Source of the DNA: Betaproteobacteria bacterium
GTDB lineage: Bacteria; Pseudomonadota; Gammaproteobacteria; Burkholderiales; Burkholderiaceae_C
Length of the DNA stretch: 14,202 nt
Direction: 5' to 3'
NCBI GenBank assembly: GCA_025354965.1
Contig: JANXLW010000212.1
Span: 1 to 14,202, forward strand
Below, piece after piece: positions 6,050-12,030 of the stretch. Position 1 is the stretch's first letter, and every line of letters starts with the position of its first letter. The notes under the pieces are model-generated. The model was not told where the DNA came from. It saw only the letters and a list, made by a program, of their open reading frames with translations, and made no database searches. Both the position numbers and the translations under genes were made by a program.

Positions 6050-7246
6050 ATGGATGCTGTTCGTCAAATCAAGTCATTCAACGCAGGTCGTGATGCGCAG
6101 CGTCTGGCGATGAAGTACGACGCCATGCGCTCCAACGTGTTTGCTTTTTTTCGAGGAAGCTGCCATCTGTTTTATGACCGCTTGTCGCGGGACGGCTTGT
6201 CCAAAAATTTCCCCCTGGTGTGGGTTTGCGGCGATCTCCACCTGGAGAATTTTGGCAGTTACAAAGGGGACAACCGCCTGGTCTATTTCGATGTCAATGA
6301 TTTTGATGAAGCGGCTCTGGCGCCCGCCAGTTGGGACCTGGTGCGCATGCTCAGCAGTATCCGGGTCGGCGTTGACGGGTTTGCCGCCAGTGCAGTCGAT
6401 GCACAGACGCTATGCAAAACCTTTCTGGAGAGCTACTCTTCAGCACTGGTCAGTGGCAAATCCTATTGGGTAGAGCGGGACACGGCGGACGGTCCGGTGC
6501 GTGATCTACTGACCGGTTTGCGCAATCGCTCGCGTGCCGAGTTTTTGGATTCCAGAACCGAGATCAAGGGCAAGAAGCGCACCATTCATGTGGATGGAAA
6601 GAAGGCGCTTTCAGTGTCCAAATTGCAGCGTGCAACGGTCATGAATTTCATGACTTCGTTCGCGCAGAGTCAATCAAACCCGGACTTTTACAAAGTCATC
6701 GATGTCGCCCGGCGAATAGCCGGTACCGGCAGCCTGGGAGTGGATCGCTATGCCATTTTGGTGCAAGGCAAAGGCTCGCCCCATGGCAACTACCTGCTTG
6801 ATTTGAAACGTTCGGTGCCATCATCTTTGCTACCCCACCTGAAAGTGAAGCAACCACGCTGGGCGACCGAGGCGCAGCGGGTGGTCGCTTTGCAGCAGCG
6901 CGTGCAAGCCGTGCCAATGGCTTTTCTGCAGCCAGTGCGCCTGGGTGAAGCCGCCTACGTGTTGCGTGCTTTGCAGCCCTCCGAAGACCGTGTAGCCACG
7001 GCCCGTCTGTCCACCGGGCACCTGAAAGAACTCATCGACACCATGGGGAAAATTGTGGCGTGGGCGCATCTGCGCAGCGCCAGCCGCCAAGGTTCGGCCA
7101 CTCTCGACGAATTGATCGACTTTGGACAGCGAAAGAAATGGCAAGAAAAATTGCTCAAGACCTCATTGGTGTGCGCGCAGCAAGTTCGTGCCGATAGCGC
7201 AGCTTTCAATGCTGCTTATGACGATGGCGCCTTTGGTGGCAAGTGA
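6050..7246 (+). CDS. DUF2252 family protein, kinase-like motifs
   Basis: A 398-residue protein recognised as DUF2252. The ATG at 6050 has AGGAG at 6037-6041, which overlaps the stop codon of the upstream dioxygenase gene, so translation is probably coupled. Visible motifs are F-F-R-G-S at residues 33-37, G-D-L-H-L-E-N-F-G at 61-69, and F-D-V-N-D-F-D-E-A at 80-88, followed by W-D-L-x-R near 95-99. The G-D-L-H-x-x-N plus later N-D-F-D pattern resembles the catalytic and metal-binding motifs of aminoglycoside-phosphotransferase/protein-kinase-like folds, suggesting a small-molecule or protein kinase-like role; that is an inference. No signal peptide or membrane segment is apparent. The gene ends at the point where a truncated gene on the opposite strand begins, which suggests a junction. 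A role in aromatic degradation is not known; only position links it to the operon. Confidence 0.85.
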   Translation: MDAVRQIKSFNAGRDAQRLAMKYDAMRSNVFAFFRGSCHLFYDRLSRDGLSKNFPLVWVCGDLHLENFGSYKGDNRLVYFDVNDFDEAALAPASWDLVRMLSSIRVGVDGFAASAVDAQTLCKTFLESYSSALVSGKSYWVERDTADGPVRDLLTGLRNRSRAEFLDSRTEIKGKKRTIHVDGKKALSVSKLQRATVMNFMTSFAQSQSNPDFYKVIDVARRIAGTGSLGVDRYAILVQGKGSPHGNYLLDLKRSVPSSLLPHLKVKQPRWATEAQRVVALQQRVQAVPMAFLQPVRLGEAAYVLRALQPSEDRVATARLSTGHLKELIDTMGKIVAWAHLRSASRQGSATLDELIDFGQRKKWQEKLLKTSLVCAQQVRADSAAFNAAYDDGAFGGK

Positions 7247-7386
7247 AAGGCGGCGACTTGCTCCGGCACACGCGGGCTGGCCACTGTCACTTCGTGCTTG
7301 GCCTGCAAGCGCGCCAGCTGGTCGGGCGGTAGCTCCCGGAACGACAGAACCTTGTTGCGTGCGCTGTCAGCCATATTCATGAGCAT
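7216..7386 (-). pseudogene. 5' remnant of a D-2-hydroxyacid dehydrogenase gene
   Basis: On the - strand, 3 bases after the sugar-acid kinase stop, an open frame of 56 codons begins at ATG 7386 (other possible starts at 7380 and 7374). Residues 5-44 or so read M-A-D-S-A-R-N-K-V-L-S-F-R-E-L-P-P-D-Q-L, then A-R-L-Q-A-K-H-E-V-T-V-A. This matches in style the N-terminus of bacterial glyoxylate/2-ketogluconate reductases of the D-isomer-specific 2-hydroxyacid dehydrogenase family (K-V-L-x-F-R-E-L, then H-x-V-x-V-A-x-P-R). The full enzyme is about 310-320 residues; here similarity stops near 7245 and the frame runs into the antisense of the DUF2252 gene, ending at 7216. No nucleotide-binding domain is present. 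It is most likely a truncated relic of a kinase-reductase sugar-acid operon. The family call is from memory of the motif, not a search. Confidence 0.6.
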
Positions 7387-7389
7387 GAT

Positions 7390-8343
7390 TTAAAGCCCTG
7401 CTGCAAGCAGTTCGCTGCGGGTTGGCAGACCTTCGCTGTCACCCAGCACCTGCACCGCACGCGCGCCGATCCAGGCACCGCGCCTGACCGCATCAAACAC
7501 GCTCAATCCGTCCAGCAACGCGCTGATGACGCCCACGGCAAAACCGTCCCCGGCACCGACCGTGTCCACCACCTTGATCACCGGAAAACCAGCGACATGA
7601 CCGCTGCCGGTCTCGCCATCAAAATAAGCGCCTTCGCTGCCCAGTTTGACCACCACCAGTTTGGCGCCGCGCTGGCGGTAATAGCGGGCGATGGCTTCAG
7701 GGCTGGCTTCACCGGTTAAAAAGCGACCTTCTTCGAGGCCCGGCAGCACCCAGGCGGCGCGCGTGGCGAGGTCGTTGATGGCTTCGCGCATCAGCTCAGG
7801 CGTGGCCCACAGGCTGGGGCGCAGGTTGGGATCAAACGACACACTGCGGCCAGCGCCGCGCATCAGATCCATGGTTTTGCGCGCTGCGGGCAATGTGCTG
7901 GCCGAGACTGCGGCAAAGACACCGGTGGCATGCAGGTGGCGGGCACTGAGCAGCCAGGCTTCGTCAATATCGGCCACTCTCATGTGGCTGGCAGCCGAGC
8001 CCTTGCGGTGGTATTCAACCGGCGGGTCGCTGCCATCGGTGACTTGGCCCTTGAACTGAAAGCCGGTTTTTTGTGACGCATCACACACCACGTGCGAGCA
8101 GTCGATGCCTTCCTTCGTCATCGCCGCCAACAGATAGCGACCCATGGAGTCGGTGCCCAGGCGACTGGCCCAGCCCACCCGCAGGCCCAGTCGTGCCAGG
8201 CCAATGGCCACGTTGGTCTCGGCACCGGCGGTGCGCTTGTGAAAGGTTTCGGCCAACTCCAGCGGGCCGGGCCGATCCGCCACCAGCAGCATCATGGCTT
8301 CGCCAAAAGTAATGACGTCCAACGCAGGTCTCATGGCGTGCAT
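7390..8343 (-). CDS. kdgK: PfkB-family carbohydrate kinase, probably 2-keto-3-deoxygluconate kinase
   Basis: A 317-residue ribokinase/PfkB-family kinase. The start may be ATG 8343 or ATG 8334 (M-R-P-A-L-D-V); an AGAAGAG stretch lies directly before the first, which gives better spacing to the second. The N-terminal V-I-T-F-G-E-A-M, the G-A-E-T-N-V-A-I-G-L-A-R-L-G segment near 40-53, and the C-terminal D-T-V-G-A-G-D-G-F motif with catalytic Asp at about residue 266 are all present. The overall character (F-H-K-R-T-A-G-A-E-T-N, Y-H-R-K-G-S-A-A) fits 2-dehydro-3-deoxygluconokinase, which phosphorylates KDG to KDPG for cleavage to pyruvate and glyceraldehyde 3-phosphate in the cytoplasm. The truncated 2-hydroxyacid dehydrogenase directly downstream on the same strand supports a sugar-acid pathway. 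Another sugar specificity (ribokinase, fructokinase) cannot be fully excluded. A 15-base palindrome 121 bases upstream may be its operator. Confidence 0.82.
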   Translation of the reverse strand: MHAMRPALDVITFGEAMMLLVADRPGPLELAETFHKRTAGAETNVAIGLARLGLRVGWASRLGTDSMGRYLLAAMTKEGIDCSHVVCDASQKTGFQFKGQVTDGSDPPVEYHRKGSAASHMRVADIDEAWLLSARHLHATGVFAAVSASTLPAARKTMDLMRGAGRSVSFDPNLRPSLWATPELMREAINDLATRAAWVLPGLEEGRFLTGEASPEAIARYYRQRGAKLVVVKLGSEGAYFDGETGSGHVAGFPVIKVVDTVGAGDGFAVGVISALLDGLSVFDAVRRGAWIGARAVQVLGDSEGLPTRSELLAAGL

Positions 8344-8464
8344 TCTCTTCTGTCTTGCAAATCAGTTGGAATCTTCTTCATCTCCTCTCGATTCGGCGCA
8401 GCAATTGTTATTCAGAAGAGGGCTCGCGCGCAAGGGAAGACCAAAGCTCTCCCGGTGGCATTTC

Positions 8465-8479
8465 ACTTGACATACAAGT
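8465..8479. promoter_or_regulatory. 15-base palindrome, possible operator between kdgK and the peroxiredoxin gene
   Basis: ACTTG at 8465-8469 and CAAGT at 8475-8479 form a perfect inverted repeat around ACATA. Its inner TTGACATACAA, or TTGTATGTCAA on the other strand, is one base per half off the T-N-G-T-N3-A-C-N-A pattern bound by FadR-subfamily GntR regulators, which often control sugar-acid genes. It lies in the 231-base divergent region between kdgK and the peroxiredoxin gene. TTGACA at 8467-8472 also looks like a -35 element, but no good -10 follows at 16-18 bases. Assigned from shape only. Confidence 0.4.
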
Positions 8480-8497
8480 AGGGTCATATCGAACAGG

Positions 8498-8526
8498 CTG
8501 ACGCCTTCAGTGGCTGTCACTATGAT
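8498..8526 (+). promoter_or_regulatory. Candidate sigma70 promoter for the peroxiredoxin gene
   Basis: CTGACG at 8498-8503 (4 of 6 matches to TTGACA) and TATGAT at 8521-8526 (5 of 6 matches to TATAAT) are separated by exactly 17 bases. Transcription would start near 8533, about 42 bases before the ATG at 8575. This is the best-spaced pair seen in the divergent region; it is a visual match and no start-site data exist. Confidence 0.45.
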
Positions 8527-8574
8527 GAAACATATGGCAATGTTGCCCTGAAGTAGTGCCACCTGGAGTATTCG

Positions 8575-9129
8575 ATGATCTTCAAGAACCGACGCCTTTG
8601 CTTGTGTGTCGCAGCAAGCCTGGCACTTGTCAATAGCGTTGCACTGGCATCGCTTGCCGTTGGTCAGCTAACGCCGGATTTCACAACCGAGGCGGCGCTG
8701 GGTGGTAATGCATTCAAGTTTTCGCTGGCCGATACCTTGAAGAAGGGACCTGTGGTGCTGTACTTCTATCCGAAAGCCTTCACCAGCGGTTGCACGATTG
8801 AAGCGCATAATTTTGCTGAAGCGACGTCGAAGTTCAATGCGCTGGGAGCCACGGTGGTGGGCATATCGAACGACAACATCGAGACCCTGAAGAAGTTTTC
8901 CGTCGAAGCCTGCCGTGACAAATTCGCCGTCGCCGCCGACAACAATGCGCACATCATGAAAATGTACGACGCCGCACTGTGGATCAAACCCGATATGGCC
9001 GACCGCATCTCGTATGTGATCAGCCCTGAGGGCAAGGTGCTTTATGTGTATTCAAGTTTGAGCCCCGATCAGCATGTTGAAAATACGCTCCAGGCGGTCG
9101 AAAAATGGCGTGCCTTGGTACCCCGTTAG
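8575..9129 (+). CDS. Exported peroxiredoxin (AhpC/TSA family, PrxQ/BCP-like)
   Basis: A 184-residue thiol peroxidase. The ATG at 8575 has CTGGAG (8563-8568) 6 bases upstream. The N-terminus I-F-K-N-R-R-L followed by a hydrophobic stretch and A-L-A near residue 26 is a likely signal peptide, so the protein probably acts in the periplasm. The peroxidatic cysteine is Cys73 in F-Y-P-K-A-F-T-S-G-C-T-I-E-A. The usual PrxQ resolving cysteine five residues later is absent (H-N-F follows E-A), and the only other cysteine in the mature domain is Cys113 in V-E-A-C-R-D-K-F, which may be the resolving residue. Known role of the family: reduction of hydrogen peroxide and organic peroxides using thiol donors. 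It is followed by a possible terminator and then the DUF1993 gene on the same strand. The family call is firm; the cell location is inferred. Confidence 0.88.
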   Translation: MIFKNRRLCLCVAASLALVNSVALASLAVGQLTPDFTTEAALGGNAFKFSLADTLKKGPVVLYFYPKAFTSGCTIEAHNFAEATSKFNALGATVVGISNDNIETLKKFSVEACRDKFAVAADNNAHIMKMYDAALWIKPDMADRISYVISPEGKVLYVYSSLSPDQHVENTLQAVEKWRALVPR

Positions 9130-9149
9130 CTGGGCGCGAGTGTAGTAGC

Positions 9150-9192
9150 GGGTAACCAGGCGTGAGGTTAAGCCCATGCAATCTTTCTTTTT
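9150..9192 (+). terminator. Possible intrinsic terminator after the peroxiredoxin gene
   Basis: GGGTAACC at 9150-9157 pairs with GGTTAAGCCC at 9166-9175 (five and three base pairs with a two-base bulge) around an 8-base loop, and a T-rich run follows at 9184-9192. The stem is imperfect and 8 bases separate it from the T run, so efficiency is doubtful. It sits in the 83-base gap before the DUF1993 gene. Confidence 0.35.
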
Positions 9193-9212
9193 CAGTCACT
9201 TCGAGAATTTCC

Positions 9213-9719
9213 ATGCCCATTTCCATGTACCAGGCAAGCGTGCCACGCTTTGTCAGCATCCTCGGTAACCTGTCCAACATTCTGGACAAAGCGCAGGCGC
9301 ACGTCGACGCCAAAAAGATCGACGAGACCGCGCTGACGAACTACCGCTTGTTCCCGGACATGCTGTCCTTCACCAAGCAGATACAGATTGCCTGCGATAG
9401 CGCCAAGGGTGTGGTGGCACGCCTGGCCGGGGTCGAGATTCCGGTGTTTGAAGACAATGAGAAAACGCTGGCCGAGCTGAAGGCACGCATTGCCAAGACG
9501 CAAGCCTTCCTTCAAAGTGTGACTGCGGCGCAGATCGACGGCACCGAAGACAAGGGCATTGTGGTCAAGCGCGGCGACAAGGAAACCCATTACAAAGGCA
9601 TGCAGTTTCTGCTGGGCCACGCGTTACCGAATTTTTATTTTCATGTCACGACCGCCTACGCCATCCTGCGCCATAACGGCGTGGAGCTTGGCAAGCGCGA
9701 CTACCTCGGCAATCCCTAG
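9213..9719 (+). CDS. DUF1993 domain protein
   Basis: A 168-residue protein of the DUF1993 family. The ATG at 9213 is preferred because family-like sequence begins there (M-P-I-S-M-Y-Q-A-S-V-P-R-F); ATG 9225 is an alternative, and the in-frame ATG at 9162 adds 17 residues with no family resemblance. The ribosome site is weak (GAGAA at 9203-9207). The protein is mainly helical, with an N-terminal V-P-R-F-V-S-I-L-G-N-L-S segment, N-Y-R-L-F-P-D-M-L-S-F near 43-53, and the characteristic C-terminal L-L-G-H-A-L-P-N-F-Y-F-H-V-T-T-A-Y-A-I-L-R and G-x-x-x-G-K-R-D-Y-L-G end. The fold is thought to be related to DinB-type four-helix bundles, and conserved histidines in the C-terminal motif might bind a metal. 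Function is unknown. No signal peptide. It is convergent with the cyclopropane synthase gene, 38 bases away. Confidence 0.85.
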   Translation: MPISMYQASVPRFVSILGNLSNILDKAQAHVDAKKIDETALTNYRLFPDMLSFTKQIQIACDSAKGVVARLAGVEIPVFEDNEKTLAELKARIAKTQAFLQSVTAAQIDGTEDKGIVVKRGDKETHYKGMQFLLGHALPNFYFHVTTAYAILRHNGVELGKRDYLGNP

Positions 9720-9757
9720 TAAGCGTCGGCACTCATCACGCACAAATTAGCCCGCCA

Positions 9758-10957
9758 TCAGGTATACAGGTAGGCGCGTGACCAGGGTGTCGGATTGAGT
9801 TGTTCGCTGGCACCGGCCTTGCACGCCAGCACCTGGTAAATTGACACCCAGTTCTGCGCAAATGCCTGCGCGCAACCGGCCAGGTAGATGCGCCAGATGC
9901 GATAGGTGGTTTCGCCCACCATGTTGCGGATGGCGTCACTTTCGGCTTCGTAGTTATCCGCCCACAAGCCCAGTGTAAGGGCGTAGTGACGGCGCAGACA
10001 TTCCACATCCAGCCCTTCCAGGCCGGCGCTCTGCATGTCCTTGAGCACCAGACCGATATGCGGCAACTCGCCATGCGGAAACACGTATTTGTGGATGAAG
10101 CGGCCCGCTCCCAACGGCGCAACACCACTACCCGGATCGGTTGAGGTGATGCCGTGGTTTAACACCAGGCCACCCTCTTTCAACAGCGAATTGATTTTGC
10201 TGAAGTAGGCCTGCAGGTGCTTGAGCCCGACGTGTTCGAACATGCCGATGGAGGTGATCCTGTCAAACGTTGCGTCCGTTTCATCAAGGTCGCGGTAGTC
10301 CTGCAAGCGAATCTCCACTTGTCCCGCCAGACCTGCTTGCGCCACGCGCTCGCTGGCCAGCTCAAACTGACTCTTTGACAAAGTGACCCCCACGACCTGG
10401 GCGCCGAATTTTTGTGCTGCACGCATCGCCAGCGCACCCCAGCCACAGCCAATGTCCAGCAAGCGTTCGCCCGGTTTGAGCATGATTTTGGTCAGGACAT
10501 GGTCCAGCTTGGCCATTTGTGCTTGTTCCAGGGTTTCACTCTGAGTTGGAAAATAGGCACAGGAGTAAACCATCGCCGGGTCCAGCCAGAGCTGATAAAA
10601 CGCATTGGAAACATCGTAGTGATGCTCGATGGCATTGGCGTCAGTTTTGCGGTTGTGGTACTGGGCTTGAAAGAAGCGTCCGAACTTGCCACGCATGGGT
10701 AGCGCGGTATGCGCCAATTTTGACGCCGTCGCCACAATGTCCTGTGCGCGGCCCAATACGTCAAAGTGACCCTGGATATAGCCTTCCGCCAGATTGTCCA
10801 GACTGGGCGGAAAAAAGTACCTGAGTGAACCAGGTTTTGCCAGGCGCACCGTGACAACCGGGGACGGCCCCAGGTCATGCTCGAACCCGTTCCACAAAGT
10901 CAGACGCAAAGGTAGGTCAGATTTGAAACGCAAGTTGGACACCAAACGGGTCAGCAA
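9758..10957 (-). CDS. cfa: Cyclopropane-fatty-acyl-phospholipid synthase family protein
   Basis: A 399-residue member of the CFA synthase/mycolic acid methyltransferase family, similar in length to typical Cfa (about 380-400). The start is TTG at 10957: AGGAG (10964-10968) lies 6 bases upstream and an in-frame stop at 10982-10984 rules out a longer protein. An N-terminal domain of about 100 residues precedes the methyltransferase domain. H-H-Y-D-V-S-N-A-F-Y near 111-120 and Y-S-C-A-Y-F near 131-136 are classic family motifs, and L-L-D-I-G-C-G-W-G around Asp168 is the SAM-binding loop. G-M-F-E-H-V-G carries the conserved Glu/His of the active site. The enzyme transfers a methylene group from SAM to unsaturated phospholipid acyl chains at the inner membrane face, usually in stationary phase or stress. 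Some paralogues in this family have other roles, so the exact reaction is likely but not certain. Confidence 0.88.
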   Translation of the reverse strand: MLTRLVSNLRFKSDLPLRLTLWNGFEHDLGPSPVVTVRLAKPGSLRYFFPPSLDNLAEGYIQGHFDVLGRAQDIVATASKLAHTALPMRGKFGRFFQAQYHNRKTDANAIEHHYDVSNAFYQLWLDPAMVYSCAYFPTQSETLEQAQMAKLDHVLTKIMLKPGERLLDIGCGWGALAMRAAQKFGAQVVGVTLSKSQFELASERVAQAGLAGQVEIRLQDYRDLDETDATFDRITSIGMFEHVGLKHLQAYFSKINSLLKEGGLVLNHGITSTDPGSGVAPLGAGRFIHKYVFPHGELPHIGLVLKDMQSAGLEGLDVECLRRHYALTLGLWADNYEAESDAIRNMVGETTYRIWRIYLAGCAQAFAQNWVSIYQVLACKAGASEQLNPTPWSRAYLYT

Positions 10958-11072
10958 GGTCTGCTCCTCACGACGCCTCCTTCAAATCAATGAACTGATG
11001 ACAGTCGCACTATAAAGTGAATGTCAATCGCTTGCTTGGGAACCTTCCCGGATTCGCCAGTTCAAAAGGGTA

Positions 11073-11086
11073 GGCGAATATTCGCC
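11073..11086. promoter_or_regulatory. 14-base perfect palindrome with an extra half-site, possible operator
   Basis: GGCGAATATTCGCC at 11073-11086 is a perfect palindrome. A third copy of the TTCGCC half-site lies at 11053-11058, so TTCGCC / GGCGAA / TTCGCC alternate over 34 bases. It sits in the 170-base divergent region between cfa and the lipoprotein gene, ending 41 bases before the lipoprotein ATG, where a repressor would overlap the promoter. No regulator is identifiable from the sequence. Confidence 0.4.
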
Positions 11087-11127
11087 CCGAACTGCGGTAT
11101 GGTTGACCGTGCTAAAGGAGCTTCATC

Positions 11128-11631
11128 ATGTCTCGACAATTAACTTTATGTGGGGCGGTCGCAACGCTCGCGCTTGCTTTGGGTGCTTGCACGACGACCG
11201 GCATTGGGGGCGGCCAATTGTCCGCGGCCGGTGCACCGGATACCGCCGTCACCTTCAATTGGAAGAGCACTGACGGCGGGATGTCTGGCACCATGATTGC
11301 ATCCATTCCAGGTGCAAGCTATCAGGGCCGTTTCTTCCAAATCACGCAACAAACGCGCGGCGACATACTCAATCCGCTGTGGACTTATTGGCACCGGGGC
11401 TGGTACGACTGGCCGTACTGGGGCCACCCATTTTCAACTCCTTACCCAACGACCCAGTTCATTACCTACTATTCCGGCAAGGTGGTGGCAACGCTGGAGT
11501 CAGAAGACAAACAACACATGCGTTGCCGCTTTCATCTGGCAGAACCGGCGCAGGGCATGTCCGGTGGCGGCGAGGGGGAATGTCAACTCTCGGATGCAAG
11601 AGTGATCCGTGCGGCTTTCTCGGATAAGTAA
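11128..11631 (+). CDS. Small putative lipoprotein, function unknown
   Basis: A 167-residue protein. The ATG at 11128 has a strong AAAGGAG site with 7 bases of spacing. The N-terminus S-R-Q-L-T-L followed by a short hydrophobic stretch ends in L-A-L-G-A-C, a good lipobox, so the protein is probably lipidated at Cys21 after signal peptidase II cleavage. The following residue is Thr, not Asp, which is compatible with outer-membrane sorting. The mature part starts with a Thr/Gly-rich linker and a beta-like domain (D-T-A-V-T-F-N-W-K-S), then an aromatic-rich middle with many Trp, Tyr and Pro (W-T-Y-W-H-R-G-W-Y-D-W-P-Y-W-G-H), and Y-Y-S-G-K-V-V-A-T-L-E near 112-122, with two more cysteines (M-R-C-R-F and G-E-C-Q-L) that could form a disulfide. 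I do not recognise a named family. It diverges from cfa and faces the small membrane protein gene. Confidence 0.8.
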   Translation: MSRQLTLCGAVATLALALGACTTTGIGGGQLSAAGAPDTAVTFNWKSTDGGMSGTMIASIPGASYQGRFFQITQQTRGDILNPLWTYWHRGWYDWPYWGHPFSTPYPTTQFITYYSGKVVATLESEDKQHMRCRFHLAEPAQGMSGGGEGECQLSDARVIRAAFSDK

Positions 11632-11635
11632 CAGC

Positions 11636-11661
11636 CGCTGCTGAAAACATTTTTGGCAGCG
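11636..11661. terminator. Hairpin between convergent genes, possible bidirectional terminator
   Basis: CGCTGC at 11636-11641 pairs with GCAGCG at 11656-11661; the stem continues through two G-T wobble pairs into AAA (11644-11646) with TTT (11651-11653), leaving a 4-base loop. It fills most of the 32-base gap between the lipoprotein gene (+) and the membrane protein gene (-), where both transcripts should end. No clear T tract follows on either strand, so factor-independent termination may be weak. Confidence 0.45.
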
Positions 11662-11663
11662 CA

Positions 11664-11999
11664 TTACCGGTGTGAGTAATGTTCCCGCATGGCGCGCGAG
11701 TTCAGCAGCAGACCCGCCACCAGCGTGAACAAGGCAACCGCACCCAGAATGACAGCGGCCACGGTCCACGGCCGGCCGACTTGCTGACGAACTGCGACCA
11801 ACGCAAGCGTCGCCCCCAGCCAGGTAGCCGCGGCGCCATAGGCTGCCAACTCCAAAAGAATCAGACTCCAGCGCTTCTTAAAAAGGAACAGCATCGGCGT
11901 TGCCAGACACAGGGCAACCAGCAAATAACTGCCAGCGCGATAAAAATGGGCTCCCAGCAGCAGCGCCGCGATGACGTAAAGAGTGATTCGGACAGGCAT
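11664..11999 (-). CDS. Small multi-spanning membrane protein, function unknown
   Basis: A 111-residue hydrophobic protein read from ATG 11999. The frame is open further upstream but that part overlaps the acyl-CoA dehydrogenase gene and is not hydrophobic, so 11999 is the likely start; no good ribosome site is visible. Four hydrophobic segments can be seen: about residues 4-20, 25-41, 47-70 and 80-98, with a short basic F-K-K-R-W between the second and third and a charged, His-ending C-terminal tail (R-A-M-R-E-H-Y-S-H-R). The positive residues suggest an inner-membrane protein. It lies 31 bases downstream of the acyl-CoA dehydrogenase gene on the same strand and is probably in that transcript. 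I do not recognise the family; proteins of this type are commonly annotated as hypothetical membrane proteins. Confidence 0.75.
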   Translation of the reverse strand: MPVRITLYVIAALLLGAHFYRAGSYLLVALCLATPMLFLFKKRWSLILLELAAYGAAATWLGATLALVAVRQQVGRPWTVAAVILGAVALFTLVAGLLLNSRAMREHYSHR

Positions 12000-12030
12000 T
12001 GCGTAGTACGGTTGCTTGCTCGGCCGGCTT

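Noticed and set aside
8344..8380. A 16-codon frame on the - strand upstream of kdgK (from an ATG at about 8380) whose stop overlaps the ATG at 8334.
   Set aside because: Its GAGGAG sequence abuts the ATG with no usable spacing, and the codons show no attenuator-like pattern. Chance is more likely.
8467..8492. TTGACA at 8467-8472 as a -35 element for the peroxiredoxin gene.
   Set aside because: No acceptable -10 lies 16-18 bases downstream; the CTGACG/TATGAT pair at 8498-8526 is better spaced, and the TTGACA is part of a palindrome.
11000..11035. TGACA and TGTCA inverted pair around TATAAAG between cfa and the lipoprotein gene.
   Set aside because: Only five-base arms separated by 17-18 bases, and no -35/-10 pair with proper spacing on either strand; too weak to call.
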